A stretch of 64,000 nucleotides of DNA from JAIXWP01 sp964428835 (GTDB lineage: Bacteria; Bacteroidota; Bacteroidia; Flavobacteriales_D; Sanyastnellaceae), in NCBI GenBank assembly GCA_964428835.1, contig CAYRZQ010000008.1, positions 32,746-96,745 of the forward strand, in the 5' to 3' direction. Each line of letters starts with the position of its first letter. The stretch's first letter is position 1. The notes beneath the pieces are model-generated. The model made no database searches. It was not told the origin of the DNA and worked only from the letters and a program-made list of their open reading frames with translations. Positions 9,163-16,976 of the stretch are shown here, in pieces. Position numbers and translations under genes: made by a program.

Positions 9163-9170
9163 TAAATTTG
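9163..9170 (+). promoter_or_regulatory. -7 element of the cyoE / oxidase operon
   Basis: TAAATTTG matches TAnnTTTG exactly; the operon's first ATG is at 9232, implying a leader of about 55 bases. A -33 element is weak (TTTCAG near 9141). Confidence 0.5.
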
Positions 9171-9231
9171 CGCACGAAAATTTTACGTCCTGAAGACATC
9201 CGGCACCATAACATCCACTGAGAGCACATTT

Positions 9232-10095
9232 ATGAGCAAGATCAAGGATATTTCCACCTTGTTCAAGGTGCGACTCACGCTACTTGTAGTTATTTCCGCA
9301 GTATTGGGGTTCTTTATGGGCACCAGTAATGCAGAAGGTTATAAAATTTGGGTGCTTTGTCTCGGTGGTTTTCTTCTTACAGGAGGAAGCAATGGACTTA
9401 ATCAAGTATGGGAGCGTCAATGGGATAAGCTCATGGAGCGCACCAAATCTAGACCCATCCCTGTAGGTCGAATGACTCCAATTGAAGGCATCATTATCTC
9501 TTCTATCGCGGGTATTGCGGGTATTGTTTTATTATGGGTTTTCATAAACAAGGCCAGCGGGATACTTGGACTTTTTGCCTTTTTCTCTTACGTCTTTTTA
9601 TATACTCCGCTTAAGAGAATATCTAGTTTAGCTGTTTTTGTTGGAGCTTTTCCTGGGGCGATTCCTCCAATGTTGGGTTATGTGGCAGCCACCAATGATT
9701 TTGGTTTAGAAGCGGGGTTACTCTTCGCAATGCAGTTTATGTGGCAGTTTCCACATTTTTGGGCTATTGCTTGGGTTGCGCATGAAGACTACGAAAGAGG
9801 AGGCTACAAGCTTTTACCTTTTAATGAAGGGCGAACTAAAAAAAGCGCCTTCCAAATATTTGTATACTCTCTATTCCTCATACCTGTTAGTTTACTTCCT
9901 TGGGCTTTGCCCACGAGCCAACCAATGGTTGGAAACCTTGCTGCTATTGTCACTACAGCAGCAGGTGTCATGATGGCTTGGTATGCTTATAAACTTTATC
10001 GCACTTGCGATGTTAAAGAAGCAAGACGATTGATGTTCGCGTCATTCTTCTACCTACCCATCGTGCAATTGTTTTATGTAATCGATAAATTCTAA
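9232..10095 (+). CDS. cyoE: Protoheme IX farnesyltransferase (heme O synthase)
   Basis: Membrane UbiA-family prenyltransferase that adds a farnesyl group to protoheme, giving heme O (precursor of heme A) for heme-copper oxidases. 287 residues with about eight hydrophobic segments. The family signature is seen as NGLNQVWERQWDKLMERTKSRPIPVGRM (residues about 52-79), the Asp-rich loop that binds the isoprenoid diphosphate, and YTPLKRISSLAVFVGAFPGAIPPMLGY. First gene of the cytochrome oxidase cluster, 5 bp before the next gene. Subunits I and II of the oxidase are not in this window. Confidence 0.95.
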   Translation: MSKIKDISTLFKVRLTLLVVISAVLGFFMGTSNAEGYKIWVLCLGGFLLTGGSNGLNQVWERQWDKLMERTKSRPIPVGRMTPIEGIIISSIAGIAGIVLLWVFINKASGILGLFAFFSYVFLYTPLKRISSLAVFVGAFPGAIPPMLGYVAATNDFGLEAGLLFAMQFMWQFPHFWAIAWVAHEDYERGGYKLLPFNEGRTKKSAFQIFVYSLFLIPVSLLPWALPTSQPMVGNLAAIVTTAAGVMMAWYAYKLYRTCDVKEARRLMFASFFYLPIVQLFYVIDKF

Positions 10096-10100
10096 CAAAT

Positions 10101-10892
10101 ATGGCGGAAAATATTGCCATCGAGGAAAAGCCTCGCGTGGACGTTTTCGAGGGGCATACCCCAGAAATCAAGATTCGTACGAAGAAAATGATGATGTGGC
10201 TCATCATCTTTGCTGTAGTGATGCTTTTTGCAGGAATCACCAGCGCTATGATAGTGCTCTACGGTAAGTTGATATGGGTGAAAATCGTTCCGCCTACAGT
10301 TTTGTGGGTGAGCAATGCGTTCGTAATAGTGTCGAGTATCACCATGATATTAGCTGTGAGGGCTCTTAAAGGCGGAGATTCCAAAAAGGCAATGGTGCTC
10401 ACGGGGCTTACTTTCATATTAGGACTTTGCTTCACATTTACGCAAAACGCGGCTTGGAAAAATTTGGCCGGCAAGGGTATGGGATATACCATTACAGAAA
10501 CCCCTGAGGGATTGAAGGCCTACCGCTGGAACGCATTGGATAGGCTTTCTGGAGAGTACGGCAAAGATTATTACATTCAGTACAAAGGTGATCGATTGGA
10601 TAAAGTAGGAAACGAATACTACATGAGTTCCGACACCGGAAGAATCCAGCCTGTGACACAGGATGTGGTGAAAACATTCAATGCTGCAGGGGCAATGTTG
10701 AGCGTGTTGATATACATCCACATTATTCACCTTTTCTTCGGATTGGTTTATCTAGTGGTGAATACGGTCCGTGTTTACAAGGGCAAGTTGAATAAGGATA
10801 ACTGGATTAGTCTATACGCAGGAGGTATGTACTGGCACTTCATGGGTATTTTATGGCTTTATTTGTTTGCCTTCATTTTCTATCTCAGCTAA
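10101..10892 (+). CDS. Heme-copper oxidase subunit III (first copy)
   Basis: 263 residues with about five membrane helices. After a short hydrophilic N-terminus come KMMMWLIIFAVVMLFAGITSA and a C-terminal half with HIIHLFFGLVYLVVNTVRV and GMYWHFMGILWLYLFAFIFYLS, the helix pattern of CyoC/CtaE subunit III. A loop of roughly 70 residues (EGLKAYRWNALDRLSGEYGKDYY...) separates the helix groups. Bacteroidetes caa3-type clusters commonly carry two tandem subunit III genes; this is the shorter one. Operonic with cyoE (5-bp gap). Confidence 0.9.
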   Translation: MAENIAIEEKPRVDVFEGHTPEIKIRTKKMMMWLIIFAVVMLFAGITSAMIVLYGKLIWVKIVPPTVLWVSNAFVIVSSITMILAVRALKGGDSKKAMVLTGLTFILGLCFTFTQNAAWKNLAGKGMGYTITETPEGLKAYRWNALDRLSGEYGKDYYIQYKGDRLDKVGNEYYMSSDTGRIQPVTQDVVKTFNAAGAMLSVLIYIHIIHLFFGLVYLVVNTVRVYKGKLNKDNWISLYAGGMYWHFMGILWLYLFAFIFYLS

Positions 10893-11048
10893 GTCAGACT
10901 ATTGATTCACAATGTTTTTGAACTATCAACAACATTGATTTCTAGAGACATTTGTACACATTGTTAATTTAGACCGTATATTTTTTACAGAATACCTTTA
11001 TCATTTGGGGATTCTGAAGTAAACTTGCGCTCAAATTTCAAGACCATT

Positions 11049-12074
11049 ATGGCAGGACACGCAAAACCTATCAGCAAAGAAGAACTTTGGGGCGGTGGAC
11101 AATCACCCTTTAGCATTACTTATGGTAAAATGATGATGTGGTATTTCCTTGTTTCGGATGCATTGACATTCGGGGGATTACTCACAGCGTATGGTGTTAT
11201 TCGTCATGGAAGCACCGAACCATGGCCTGTTGGAGAACAGGTTTTTGAAGCACTTCCTGGGCTTCATGGAAGTTATCCATTGATGTACGTTGCATTGATG
11301 ACCTTCATCCTCATCATTTCGTCAGTTACAATGGTTTTGGCTGTGGAAGCTGGTCACAGAAACGACAAGAAGGGTGTCATCAAATGGTTGGGATACACCA
11401 TTATCGGAGGTTTTTTCTTTTTGGGCTCTCAAGCTTGGGAATGGTCTCACTTTATCCACGGCTCAGGTGGAGGCTTTCAAATTGAAAAGCCACTAACCGT
11501 TACAGCCAAGAATGAGGCAGGCGAAACCTTCGAGATGAATTTGAATGCAGGTTCATGGGTACACATGGATACAGACTTCGGTCATGCTTACGAGCACGCT
11601 CTCGAAGGGCATGCTGCTCACGCATCTGCAGGTCACGACGATCATGCACATGGCGAGCACGCTGATCACGCTCATGTTGATGCAAGCACAATGGTTCCTG
11701 AAAAACTTATTTTGAATAAGTACACGCTTGAGCACAGAGATGGCAAGGATTTACGCAAGCTCATTGTTGAAGGTGAAGACGTGAAAAAGATCTGGGCAAG
11801 CAAGGCAGACAATACGGTTGTCTTCGGTGCTAACCTCAGCAAAAACGAATATGCTGTTCAACAGCAGTATGCAAACTTCTTCTTCTTTGTTACTGGTTTC
11901 CACGGATTCCACGTATTCTCTGGAGTGGTGCTGAATATCGTAGTTTGGCTTATGGCTCTTAGAGGTGTATTTGAAAGAAGAGGCCATTATGAAATGATTG
12001 AGAAAATCGGACTTTACTGGCACTTTGTAGATTTGGTATGGGTATTCGTATTCACCTTCTTCTACCTAGTTTAA
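11049..12074 (+). CDS. Heme-copper oxidase subunit III (second copy, with His-rich insert)
   Basis: 341 residues from the ATG at 11049 (the upstream TTG at 11025 overlaps a TAAACTTG -7-like element, so is unlikely). Helices: KMMMWYFLVSDALTFGGLLTAYGVI, MYVALMTFILIISSVTMVLAV, a third near residue 115, then after a long loop YANFFFFVTGFHGFHVFSGVVLNIV and YWHFVDLVWVFVFTFFYLV, the conserved subunit III core. The loop between (residues about 175-215) contains ten His in about 35 residues mixed with Asp, Glu and Ala, absent from standard subunit III; it may bind copper or another metal. Separated from the first subunit III by 156 bp, so it may have its own promoter. Confidence 0.92.
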   Translation: MAGHAKPISKEELWGGGQSPFSITYGKMMMWYFLVSDALTFGGLLTAYGVIRHGSTEPWPVGEQVFEALPGLHGSYPLMYVALMTFILIISSVTMVLAVEAGHRNDKKGVIKWLGYTIIGGFFFLGSQAWEWSHFIHGSGGGFQIEKPLTVTAKNEAGETFEMNLNAGSWVHMDTDFGHAYEHALEGHAAHASAGHDDHAHGEHADHAHVDASTMVPEKLILNKYTLEHRDGKDLRKLIVEGEDVKKIWASKADNTVVFGANLSKNEYAVQQQYANFFFFVTGFHGFHVFSGVVLNIVVWLMALRGVFERRGHYEMIEKIGLYWHFVDLVWVFVFTFFYLV

Positions 12075-12109
12075 TTTAAGAAATACAAACCATCGAAAAA
12101 ATATAAGAA

Positions 12110-12487
12110 ATGGAAAGAGATGATTTGCATGTAAATGATAGCTACGCACTCAATGCTACGCATTCAGAAGAAGAAGGTAAGAAGATTCGTAAGAAGCTCT
12201 ATAATGTTACCATCCTATTGACACTCCTTACAGTAGTGGAAGTTTTCATGGGAGTGTTCTTCAAAAGAAACGGTACCTTTACTTGGGAAGTAATTAAACT
12301 CGGATTTATTGTTCTCACTTTAGTGAAGGCCGCTTACATCGTTTTGGTTTTCATGCACTTGGGTGATGAAAGAAGAAATTTGAAGTATGTGATCCTTTTG
12401 CCTTATGCGTTGTTTATCATGTATCTGATATTTATCGGACTAACAGAAGGTTTAGCAACACATGATGCATACAACACATTCCGCTAA
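12110..12487 (+). CDS. Cytochrome c oxidase subunit IV (CyoD/CtaF-type)
   Basis: 125 residues with three hydrophobic segments: NVTILLTLLTVVEVFMGVFF, VIKLGFIVLTLVKAAYIVLVFMHLGDERR and YVILLPYALFIMYLIFIGLTEG. The LVKAAYIVLVFMHLGDE motif is characteristic of the small prokaryotic subunit IV. It sits 35 bp after subunit III and 7 bp before the SCO-like gene, as in other Bacteroidetes oxidase clusters. Presumably stabilises the oxidase core. Confidence 0.9.
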   Translation: MERDDLHVNDSYALNATHSEEEGKKIRKKLYNVTILLTLLTVVEVFMGVFFKRNGTFTWEVIKLGFIVLTLVKAAYIVLVFMHLGDERRNLKYVILLPYALFIMYLIFIGLTEGLATHDAYNTFR

Positions 12488-12494
12488 GAAAGAG

Positions 12495-13172
12495 ATGTCA
12501 AAAAATAATAAATGGAAAAAGTATATCGGCCTTGTCGGTATACTTTTTTTGTTTCCACTCACTTGGTTATTGATTTTTGGTGTCGGAGGCAAGCACAATT
12601 TCAGCACACTGAAGTATTATGGTCCTGAAGCAGAGGGCATGCTTGATAGCTCGAGTTATAAGATACCGGCTTTTGTTTTTCAAAATCAAGATGGGATTGC
12701 ATTTAGCTCAGATTCTCTCAAAGGGAAAGTGTGGCTTGCAGCATTTTATTCTATGAATGATAAGCATATCAAGGATATCACAGATCGATTGCTCACACTC
12801 AATTTTAGATATCGCAAGGAGCCTGATATTTACATTGTTAGCTTTTCTACAGACTGCGCCTACGATCAACCAACAATATTAAAGCCCTATGTGGAGGCTA
12901 ATACCAGATATAATGAGTTTCCGGGTAAGTGGCAGTTCTTGACTGGCGACCAAGCAGCGATGGATGCAGTCATTCGCAATGGATTCTTATTAAACAATCC
13001 CAAAGAGGAGGCTATTTTCCGACTCATTGATGATAAAGGCCATATAAGAGGCCTATATGGTAATACCGAGTTTCATTTCAAGAATGCAATCGAGGATATT
13101 GCTTTATTGAAGAAAGAGATAGATTTAAAAAAGTACAATGAACGCAAGGCGCGAGAACAGCAAGGCCATTAG
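12495..13172 (+). CDS. SCO-like thioredoxin-fold protein lacking copper ligands
   Basis: 225 residues from the ATG at 12495, preceded by a purine-rich AAGAAAGAG; the earlier in-frame ATG at 12462 overlaps subunit IV and adds residues before the membrane anchor. One N-terminal transmembrane helix (YIGLVGILFLFPLTWLLIFGV) and a periplasmic thioredoxin-like domain collinear with the next gene's SCO protein (IPAFVFQNQDGIAFSSDSLKGKVWLAAFY; C-terminal DDKGHIRGLYG). The position of the SCO CxxxC reads FYSMNDKHIKDI, with no cysteine, and the distal copper-binding His is also not seen. So it is probably not a copper chaperone; it may be structural or a partner of the downstream SCO. Overlaps that gene by 35 bp. 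Confidence 0.85.
   Translation: MSKNNKWKKYIGLVGILFLFPLTWLLIFGVGGKHNFSTLKYYGPEAEGMLDSSSYKIPAFVFQNQDGIAFSSDSLKGKVWLAAFYSMNDKHIKDITDRLLTLNFRYRKEPDIYIVSFSTDCAYDQPTILKPYVEANTRYNEFPGKWQFLTGDQAAMDAVIRNGFLLNNPKEEAIFRLIDDKGHIRGLYGNTEFHFKNAIEDIALLKKEIDLKKYNERKAREQQGH
12516..12550 (+). terminator. Terminator-like hairpin in the first codons of the SCO-like gene
   Basis: A 10-bp stem AAAAAGTATA (12516-12525) pairs with TATACTTTTT (12539-12548) around a 13-base loop and runs into seven Ts. It lies 29 bp after the oxidase subunit IV stop and spans codons 8-18 of the downstream gene. It could partially terminate transcription after subunit IV. The stem is A/T-rich, so its strength is doubtful. Confidence 0.4.
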
Positions 13173-13833
13173 AATACTCGCGATATTCGTTTTTATGATA
13201 TCGCTAATTGCTTGCGGCGATAAAAATCAAAACGTGAAAAGCGAAGGGGAGGTGAAGTTGCCTTATATTGGTATGCACGATGTGGAGCTAGTGAAGGAGG
13301 CTGACGGCGAGTTTAGGACAGATAGCATTTATTATACAGTCCCAAAGTTTTCTTTCATAAATCAAGACAGCGTTGTTGTATCCCATCATGATTACTTGGG
13401 CAAGTTGGCGGTAGTTGATTTCTTTTTCTCAAATTGTCCTAGCATTTGCCCAATGTTGAGTGCACAAATGGTCAGAGTTCAAGAGTCTGTCAAGAAGGAA
13501 GGCCTTGCTTCTAATGTTAAATTTTTGTCCCACACCGTTGACCCAGATAGAGACACGCCGGCGCGGCTTAAGGAGTATGCTGACTTGATTGGAGCGGACT
13601 TGAGCAACTGGAATTTTGTGACCGGAAAAGCAGAAGATATTTATTATCAGGCAGAAACAGGTTACATGCTCAGTGCATTTCCATCCGATAGTGCAGAGGG
13701 AGGCTTTTTTCATACAGATAAAATAGTCCTATTGGATAAGCAAATGCATATTCGGGGCCTGTATGATGGCACCTCTACAAAGAGCGTGGATAAACTAATT
13801 CAGGATATTTTGGTTTTAAATAAAGAAAAATAA
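13138..13833 (+). CDS. SCO1/SenC family copper chaperone lipoprotein
   Basis: Thioredoxin-fold protein that delivers copper to the CuA or CuB site of cytochrome oxidase. 231 residues; N-terminal signal ending in the lipobox ISLIAC, so it is probably lipid-anchored. The copper ligands are present: CxxxC in SNCPSICPMLSAQM, and the distal His in GGFFHTDKIVLLD. Other SCO motifs are VVDFFFSNCP and LSHTVDPDRDTPARLKEYA. Start at 13138 overlaps the previous gene by 35 bp; no later Met allows a signal peptide. The operon context with oxidase subunits supports the role. Confidence 0.94.
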   Translation: MNARRENSKAIRILAIFVFMISLIACGDKNQNVKSEGEVKLPYIGMHDVELVKEADGEFRTDSIYYTVPKFSFINQDSVVVSHHDYLGKLAVVDFFFSNCPSICPMLSAQMVRVQESVKKEGLASNVKFLSHTVDPDRDTPARLKEYADLIGADLSNWNFVTGKAEDIYYQAETGYMLSAFPSDSAEGGFFHTDKIVLLDKQMHIRGLYDGTSTKSVDKLIQDILVLNKEK

Positions 13834-13837
13834 GATT

Positions 13838-14386
13838 ATGGAAGGATTGACTCCTGCTCTGAAGAAAGATGATAAGAGAGCAAGACTATTGATTTTTTTG
13901 GTATCGGGGATAGTTTTCGTGGCTGTGGTCGCTCTGAAATATTTGAAGTTGGATGTCGAACTCGGCTTCGATGTGCACCTTTTTGCGAAAGCGAATGCCA
14001 CAATTAATGGCACTGTAGCTGTCTTATTAGTGCTTGGTCTTGTTACTGCAAAGATGAAACGTTATGCAGTGCACAAAAAAATAATGCTCAGCGCTATGTT
14101 GTTGTCAGTGTTATTCTTGGTGAGCTACATTGCATATCACCTTTTGACGGCGGAGACCAAGTTTCCGGCCGATGCGCCATATCGAACTCTATACTTATTG
14201 GTTTTAGGGACGCACATTATATTAGCAGGACTCATTTTGCCCTTTATATTATTTTCTGCATATCGCGCATTGATCGGTGAATATGCAGCGCATAAAAAAT
14301 TGGTTCGTATCACTTGGCCAATTTGGTTTTATGTAGCGGTGACTGGAGTAGTAGTATATTTGATGATTAGTCCATATTACGTTTAA
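13838..14386 (+). CDS. DUF420 membrane protein
   Basis: 182 residues with about five membrane helices: LLIFLVSGIVFVAVVAL, ATINGTVAVLLVLGLVTA, KKIMLSAMLLSVLFLVSYIAYHL, LYLLVLGTHIILAGLILPFILF and WPIWFYVAVTGVVVYLMI. The conserved histidines on helices (VHKK, YHLL, GTHII) and the arrangement fit the DUF420 family, which is linked to CtaM-type proteins required for heme-copper oxidase maturation in Gram-positives. Four bases after the SCO gene, so co-transcribed. The assembly role is inferred from family and context. Confidence 0.88.
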   Translation: MEGLTPALKKDDKRARLLIFLVSGIVFVAVVALKYLKLDVELGFDVHLFAKANATINGTVAVLLVLGLVTAKMKRYAVHKKIMLSAMLLSVLFLVSYIAYHLLTAETKFPADAPYRTLYLLVLGTHIILAGLILPFILFSAYRALIGEYAAHKKLVRITWPIWFYVAVTGVVVYLMISPYYV

Positions 14387-14402
14387 AATAAAAAATTCTG
14401 CC

Positions 14403-14642
14403 ATGAAAGCATTGGGATTAAAGTTAGTAGGATTTGTGGTGTTAATGTTTGGGTCTGTTGTGAGCCATGCTCAGTGTGCCATGTGCAGAGCAACCGCAGA
14501 AACCGCTACAGAGAATGTGGATAAGGGGATCGGCGAAGGATTGAATTCAGGTATTCTATACTTGATGGGTGCACCTTATATCCTCCTAGCAGTGGTAGGA
14601 GTAATTTTCTTTAGAAAGAAAATTGCTGCTCTTTTTAAGTAG
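14403..14642 (+). CDS. Small membrane protein with periplasmic CxxC
   Basis: 79 residues: signal peptide MKALGLKLVGFVVLMFGSVVSHAQ, then immediately CAMC, a hydrophilic stretch (RATAETATENVDKGIGEGLN), and one C-terminal transmembrane helix (ILYLMGAPYILLAVVGVIFF) ending in KK. Placing a CxxC pair right after the signal cleavage site with a C-terminal anchor suggests a redox or metal (copper/heme) function at the outer face of the inner membrane. It closes the oxidase cluster, 16 bp after DUF420. Similar small CxMC proteins occur in the same place in other Bacteroidetes; the function is unknown. Confidence 0.8.
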   Translation: MKALGLKLVGFVVLMFGSVVSHAQCAMCRATAETATENVDKGIGEGLNSGILYLMGAPYILLAVVGVIFFRKKIAALFK

Positions 14643-14728
14643 TGTATAGATTGTTTTGTTAGTTTGGCCTAAAGGTTGTAATTTGCGTTACAATTCTTAA
14701 TTAGAACTCTTTTATAAGTTACAGGCCA

Positions 14729-15451
14729 ATGAAAAATTTCATTTTAGCTGTTTTCTTTTTTATTGTGCTTTTTAATAGCACCTCCGCGCAATTCGTGCAG
14801 GAGAAGGCAATCGACTCTACAAGGATTGAATTTGAAGATCAACAAATGATCATCAAAGTATTGGATGCTGCCACAGCTCAGAGAACAAGCGCGGACGTAG
14901 TGATTAAAGGATTAAATCCGAGAAAGCCAGTTGTTTTAAAGAGTGTTTCAGATACAACACTTATTCTTAAATCTTATCGCTTGTACACCGTGTCGGTCGT
15001 TAAAGCTGGATACATGTATTTCGCACACAAGTTTTGGCCGGAGGAAAAACAAGTACACGAAGAGAAAGTGAAGCTACAGCCCTTGTCAGTAGGCCTAAAA
15101 ACAGATATTGAGGATATCACTTTTCTGGGAGATGAAACAGAAATCTACTTCAAGTCAATCCCTGCGCTCGAAGAGTTAGTGAGTTTTTTACAGGTAAATC
15201 CGAATGTAAAGATTAAAATTATTGGACACGCAAATGGTCCAAATACTGTGAAGAGAGGTGAAGGGTTTTATAAGAAAGCTTCTGAAAAAAGAGCAGAGTC
15301 TGTTCGTGATTATCTGATCGAACATGGAATTGAACCAGGACGATTAGTGACAGCTGGCGCAGGAAATAGGGAAATGCGCTTCCCGGATCCTAAGACTGAT
15401 TGGGAAACTCAAGCCAACAGAAGGATAGAGATTGAAATTATCGGATTGTAA
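14729..15451 (+). CDS. OmpA-family outer-membrane protein
   Basis: 240 residues with a signal peptide (MKNFILAVFFFIVLFNSTSAQ). Residues about 30-125 form a beta-rich domain of unknown type (KVLDAATAQRTSADVVIKGL...). The C-terminal OmpA peptidoglycan-binding domain starts near residue 140: IYFKSIPALEELVSFLQVNPNVKIKIIGHANG, then KRAESVRDYLIEHGIEPGRLVTAGAG and ANRRIEIEI. There is no N-terminal beta barrel of the E. coli type. It probably attaches the outer membrane to peptidoglycan. It lies 86 bp after the oxidase cluster and is probably separate from it. Confidence 0.9.
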   Translation: MKNFILAVFFFIVLFNSTSAQFVQEKAIDSTRIEFEDQQMIIKVLDAATAQRTSADVVIKGLNPRKPVVLKSVSDTTLILKSYRLYTVSVVKAGYMYFAHKFWPEEKQVHEEKVKLQPLSVGLKTDIEDITFLGDETEIYFKSIPALEELVSFLQVNPNVKIKIIGHANGPNTVKRGEGFYKKASEKRAESVRDYLIEHGIEPGRLVTAGAGNREMRFPDPKTDWETQANRRIEIEIIGL

Positions 15452-15516
15452 TTTCTCCTTTCGTCAGTAAATAATACCATTAAAAAATATTCTCTCTAAA
15501 GAGACTACAGACGCAT

Positions 15517-15524
15517 TAAGTTTG
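15517..15524 (+). promoter_or_regulatory. -7 element upstream of tolC-like gene
   Basis: TAAGTTTG matches TAnnTTTG exactly, 21 bases before the ATG at 15546 of the TolC - adaptor - tsaB series. Confidence 0.5.
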
Positions 15525-15545
15525 TTTGGCAATACCAGATAGCTT

Positions 15546-16976
15546 ATGCGTTTTTTATTATCATTAATTCTATCCTCTGTATCTCTTGTCGGATTAGCAC
15601 AAGATGCGTGGACTCTAGAGAAATGCATAGACCATGCATTGACCAATAACATCTCAATTAAGCAATCGGAGTTGTCTCTGGAGCTAAATCAGGTAGATAA
15701 AACCGAAGCCGTAGGAGGTCTTTTGCCAAACCTAAATGCTCAAGGAGGCTTTGGATTTAACTGGGGGCAACGTATCGACCCTTTCACCAACCAGTTCGCA
15801 TCGGAGAGAATTGAAAGTGGAAACGTGGGTATTGCAACAAGTGTCAATTTATTTAGTGGTTTTCGTCAGTGGAATCTCATCAAACGTGCGGAAATAAATG
15901 CGGAGGCAGGTAAGTGGAATCTGGAAAAGATGAAGAATGATATTGCCTTAAATGTTGCCACCGCATTCCTCAACGTAGTCATCAATCAAGAAGTATTGAC
16001 GATTGCAGAATCAAATTTATCTGCTTCGGATGCACAAGCGAATCGCATTTCCAAACTTGTTGCCGCTGGTTCACTGGCAGAAGGTAACTTGAATGATATT
16101 CTTGCTCAGCGGGCTTCTGATGATGCGGCCCTAATTACAGCAGAAAACAATGTATATCTCGCGAAGCTTAGTTTGATTCAACTTCTGCAATTGACAATAA
16201 AACCTGAGGTTTTTAATATTGTGGTGCCAAATATTGAAGACCTGGAAAATGCGAAGATGATTGAGAATGTGGACCTCATTGTATCGACCGCCGTTAATAA
16301 TTTTCCCGAAATCAAAAGTGCACAAGCAAGCTTGTTAGTTTCAGAATACGATACCAAGATAGCGCGTGCTGGGGCCTATCCTTCACTCAACGCAAGTTAT
16401 AGTTTTGGTTCCGGATATTCTGGAGCGGCCCGTGTCTTAAGTGGTAGTCCAGATTCTTTGTCCTTTCCTGTAGGGCAGGTATTCGGCAGCGGTGCTTTGG
16501 TCTTCTCATTTCCACAACCTGTATTTGCAGAAAATGATTATAGCATTAAGCCGCTCAATGATCAGTTGCGAGACAACGTAAATAGAAGTTTCTTTATCAA
16601 TCTAAACATACCCATTTTTAATGGATTTAGTAATCGTTCGGCTATCAAGCGTGCACAGATCAATCAACTCATTAGTGGTTATCAGTTGGAGCAAGCGAAG
16701 TTGACACTCTCTCAAAATGTGGAAAGGGCATACGCAGATACGAAAGCGGCCTTATCCAACTATAATGCAGCAAAGATTAGTTTGGAAGCAAGTGATAAAG
16801 CAATGAAATGGGCGGAAACGCGCTACAGTCAAGGAGCTGCAAACCTAGTAGAATACAATGATGCACGTGTTAGATTAGACAATGCTCGAGCGACAATGCT
16901 GAGAAATAAATATGATTTTTTATTTAAACTCAAAGTGCTTGATTTTTACATGGGTCAACCTATTAATTTGAAATAA
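15546..16976 (+). CDS. TolC-family outer-membrane efflux protein
   Basis: 476 residues; signal peptide MRFLLSLILSSVSLVGLAQ, then the duplicated coiled-coil/beta-barrel pattern of TolC: WTLEKCIDHALTNNISIKQSELSLELNQ near the N-terminus, VATAFLNVVINQEVLTIAESNLSAS, and in the second half FINLNIPIFNGFSNRSAIKRAQINQ and ARVRLDNARATMLRNKYDFLFKLKVLDFY. Forms the outer-membrane channel of a tripartite exporter. The stop overlaps the start of the adaptor by one base (TAATG), implying translational coupling. No inner-membrane permease follows, so the transporter partner must be elsewhere. Confidence 0.94.
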   Translation: MRFLLSLILSSVSLVGLAQDAWTLEKCIDHALTNNISIKQSELSLELNQVDKTEAVGGLLPNLNAQGGFGFNWGQRIDPFTNQFASERIESGNVGIATSVNLFSGFRQWNLIKRAEINAEAGKWNLEKMKNDIALNVATAFLNVVINQEVLTIAESNLSASDAQANRISKLVAAGSLAEGNLNDILAQRASDDAALITAENNVYLAKLSLIQLLQLTIKPEVFNIVVPNIEDLENAKMIENVDLIVSTAVNNFPEIKSAQASLLVSEYDTKIARAGAYPSLNASYSFGSGYSGAARVLSGSPDSLSFPVGQVFGSGALVFSFPQPVFAENDYSIKPLNDQLRDNVNRSFFINLNIPIFNGFSNRSAIKRAQINQLISGYQLEQAKLTLSQNVERAYADTKAALSNYNAAKISLEASDKAMKWAETRYSQGAANLVEYNDARVRLDNARATMLRNKYDFLFKLKVLDFYMGQPINLK

